Positions 61,236-64,000 of a stretch of DNA of 64,000 nt are shown one piece after another. Numbering within the stretch: the stretch's first letter is position 1; each line of letters begins with the position of its first letter. A model generated the notes under the pieces. It had not been told where the DNA came from. It saw only the letters and a list, made by a program, of their open reading frames with translations, and did no database searches. This stretch comes from Anopheles merus. Lineage: Eukaryota; Arthropoda; Insecta; Diptera; Culicidae. The stretch is taken from positions 6,950,768 through 7,014,767 of the forward strand of contig NC_054083.1 of the NCBI RefSeq assembly GCF_017562075.2. The letters are read 5' to 3'. A program made the translations under genes and the position numbers.

Positions 61236-63439
61236 CGATTTACACATGTGTTTGTTAAGCGCCTTCTTTCTTGTATTACTAAGCATTAGAGTAGTATGGT
61301 TCTATTATGCATGATATTGCCAAAAAAATAACCGATTTTATACTATGAGCAACCATTTTATAGGCTTAGCATGTATAATCACAACGAGATACTGATAAGT
61401 TTTTCTAGCTGTGTTACTTGTTATCACCCGAAAACGCCATTCAGTTACTAAAAAGCGGGTAACATGACCTGTTAAACACGTTAAATGTACAATATATGTC
61501 TTACGCCACCAGCAAGTATGATCATAAGTGACACGCTATCTTCCCACCTTTCATGTGTAACGGTATGAACGATGCAACCCAACAAAAAACAAGTCAAAGG
61601 GTGTGACATGCAAAATTATATCACACACAAATCAACGAATTGTAAACGCTGGCACACTTCCTGCTCGAGTGATCTCGCAATTGTTTACACAGTTTTACAC
61701 GCAAATTTGCTCCGAACGAGGTTAATAAGAGTATGATGAAATGGTAGTACGAATAAACGGCACGACTGACGAAAGATGGTAGGCTGATAAACAGTATACT
61801 ATAAACAAAAGTAAAAAAAAGTAAGAATCCACATAAATTAAGCAATTAAGCATAATAAAAGAAAAACTAAGTATTCTTTAATATTAGACTTAAACTTAGA
61901 AATAATAATAAAAATAAAACAAAGAAAAAATATTATTAGAAGTAATTCAAGTTGAAATAACATAGAAAAAAGGAGGAATAAGATAATAATCGTATAAGAA
62001 AAATCCTCTTTCTCTCTGTTTCGTTGCGCTGCTCTCTAAAGAGTATGTCCTCGCGACAATAGGAAAAATCTGGGAGAGTATGAAGACACATGAGTTGAAA
62101 CAAAACAACAAAGCAAATATCAAATATCAAACAAATCATACATCAAATATCACTAACGTTTCACTAATTTCAATATAGAGTGCGAATATATAAAATACAC
62201 ACAATATGCTCAAGTTTTGAGGAAAAATATAAATTTGCTTCTTGTTTATCGACGCGAAGCAACATGTGATCAACATCATAAAACTATATTCAAAACGATA
62301 TGAAGTATCCTACCACCACGCTAGTCACATCTAGAATGAACCATAAAGTGATGGTGAAAGCGAAATGAGTGTTCCATAAAACTAGAGAGCGGAAGTGTTG
62401 GCACTATCTTCACTGTCTTCTGCCGACATCATCTACTGACAACTAGCCACTATAACTGTCGCCCATAAGCTCCCGCAATGCTTCCCCTGCAGCTATGGGC
62501 CACAAATTATTTACGCTTCAACACAACTTACTTCCGGTTCGGGAGCTTCGAGGGGGTAGACAATATTCTTGATTGCTGGAGTTCCCGTTCACAGCCTACA
62601 CCAGCGTTTCTCGATGGCTTTGGTTACGGCTCATTGACCAATGTTGTCCCGGATGTTAAGAACGACACGCTCATCCTCCAATCATACCGAAGAAGACGAC
62701 AGAAGCTTGAAGAAGCTTCGATTTCTCAGTGCAAAATCACCTAACACGTTGCTGAAGCAACTTCAGTCCCGCGACAAGCCGACTGAAACATTATGCAATA
62801 AATCCTCCATCAACTGTAACCTCTGCTCCAAAGCCATCAGGGTGGAGTGTGTGCCCCCGAATGGCGGTTAGACGCCACCCAACCAACAAGGGCAGGTGAC
62901 TTTGGGTGACATTTTCGCACTTTCGCCTAGCACCTACATTTCAGTTCAACCGAGGACCGTGATACTCAACACAGTGTGCTGTGCAAGTCGCTACGATACC
63001 GGTGCTTCCTGCTGTTGGCACCGATACAAATGCTCTTGCATGGTCAGTCAGATATTATCGTCACATAATGCCCGAGCATTGGAATGTGGAAGGAAATAAA
63101 ACGTCAGCACAGGTGTACTTCCCGGTTGAAGCCATTGGGCCAGGGACAAGGAAGCACGGGTAAAGGGCCTTTTGTTTTTTAACCCACCGGGGCACGTTGC
63201 CCTTTTTACTCCGGTCCGTTGGCATAATTGTGTCATTGTTGTTGGAAAGTGCAATTTTCTTCTTTATCAAATGAACGCATCGCCACAATGGCCACAATCG
63301 TGCCTTCCGTGTATGTGTATGGTTGGAGCATGCGGTTGCTATGCTTGCTTTTCCCTGATTCGTTGTGCAACAGAGCTGTGTGCGTGTTTGCTTTTCACTA
63401 TCTATCGATCATGGACGGCAACACGTAGCCATACAGAAT

Positions 63440-63441
<2 letters not shown>
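61236..63441. other. Downstream region, no supported gene
   Basis: 61.8-62.0 kb is A-rich low-complexity sequence. At 62478-62871 two overlapping plus-strand frames (with FLDGFGYGSLTNVVPDVKND and CNKSSINCNLCSKAIRVEC) look weakly coding, in a GC-richer stretch. I do not recognise them and see no splice frame to support an exon. Confidence 0.4.

Positions 63442-63513
<72 letters not shown>
63442..63513. repeat. (GT)36 microsatellite
   Basis: A perfect GT run of about 36 units. Confidence 0.97.
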
Positions 63514-63516
<3 letters not shown>

Positions 63517-64000
63517 GTATTAGCATTCGCATAGAAAGCAACGTTTGGTGGTTTATTAATCAACATATATAATGTGGCTCAATTTTTGGACACAAATATT
63601 CATGATTGTTTATCAAATTTGTACAAAATCGCTACGATTACGCAAAGTCTTTGTTGGTAATGAAACAATGTGATAAAGGTTAATGACAATTAAAAATGAC
63701 AATTATCTAATCAGGTTCTTATTAAGAAAACTTAGCCACACTCTTCCCTTGGGAAAACAATTAATAAATTAAAAATGAAAGAAAGAAAGCAACTTACACC
63801 AGAATAATTGTACACCAACGCTATAGCATACCGTGTGGGGGGAGGCACAACATACAAATCAAATGACAATGCTCAGTTACATCTGCGCTTAGACGGTGAC
63901 GGGTGACGATAGTTTAACAACCGCAGCAGCGCGCGAATCCAAACGGAACGGCAACGAAGCGGCAGGTAACGGCGACACTGCAACAAAGTGATAAATAAAG
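63514..64000. other. Window end, nothing firm
   Basis: AT-rich until about 63.8 kb, then a CG-rich final 150 bp that may mark the approach to another gene's promoter or exon. No feature can be supported. Confidence 0.35.

Overview
The window looks like mosquito nuclear DNA, most likely from an Anopheles of the gambiae complex. A tRNA-derived SINE with the architecture and sequence I recall for Anopheles SINE200 sits at 2024-2230 with a 12-bp target-site duplication, and a decayed minus-strand relative lies near 60.1-60.3 kb. Introns are long, dinucleotide microsatellites are very long, and the coding exons encode an insect-type FHOD formin. The species call is inference.

Nearly the whole window is one plus-strand gene, the FHOD-family formin (Fhos in Drosophila; FHOD1/FHOD3 in mammals). 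A short-isoform model starts at ATG 27400 and uses 12 coding exons: 27400-27576, 33197-33306, 34319-34377, 49906-50314, 50437-51185, 51393-52019, 52198-52769, 52846-52992, 56091-56905, 57002-57241, 57307-57608 and 58947-59020. Every junction has GT/AG ends and compatible phase. The total is 4281 nt, or 1426 codons plus a stop. The protein reads GTPase-binding domain, FH3/DID, proline-rich linker, FH1, FH2 and a basic C-terminal DAD, the standard FHOD order.

Upstream, on the same strand, lie exons that fit a giant N-terminal isoform. These are an 87-nt exon at 865-951, a 4460-nt exon at 2462-6921 and a 19-nt microexon at 7129-7147. The big exon encodes a disordered Ser/Arg-rich region with about twelve R[D/E]PSP repeats, a charged helix and six ESGE-x-x-WW repeats. 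It ends in phase 2. The microexon shifts this to phase 0, the phase needed to enter exon 33197-33306. The first exon of that isoform is outside the window.

Layout. 1-7147 holds the long-isoform exons, a (GT)n tract and the SINE. 7148-27399 is intron, with candidate promoters near 10.38 and 24.74 kb and an unidentified coding-like segment on the minus strand at 17.6-18.1 kb. 27400-34377 encodes the GBD and includes an uninterrupted 445-bp (AC)n tract. 34378-49905 is a 15.5-kb intron with a possible LTR-retroelement remnant near 44.0-44.6 kb. 49906-59020 encodes FH3 through DAD. 59021 to about 60.0 kb is 3' UTR with two (AG)n tracts. From 60.1 kb to the end is sequence with no gene I can support, carrying a SINE relic and two adjacent MITEs with TTA target-site duplications.

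Formin domains predict one job: an autoinhibited dimeric actin assembly factor whose N-terminal GBD/DID binds its C-terminal DAD. The locus appears to vary both ends of the protein. The N-terminus varies through distinct start regions, and the DAD varies through two candidate terminal exons, only one of which keeps the segment corresponding to the mammalian Rho-kinase sites.
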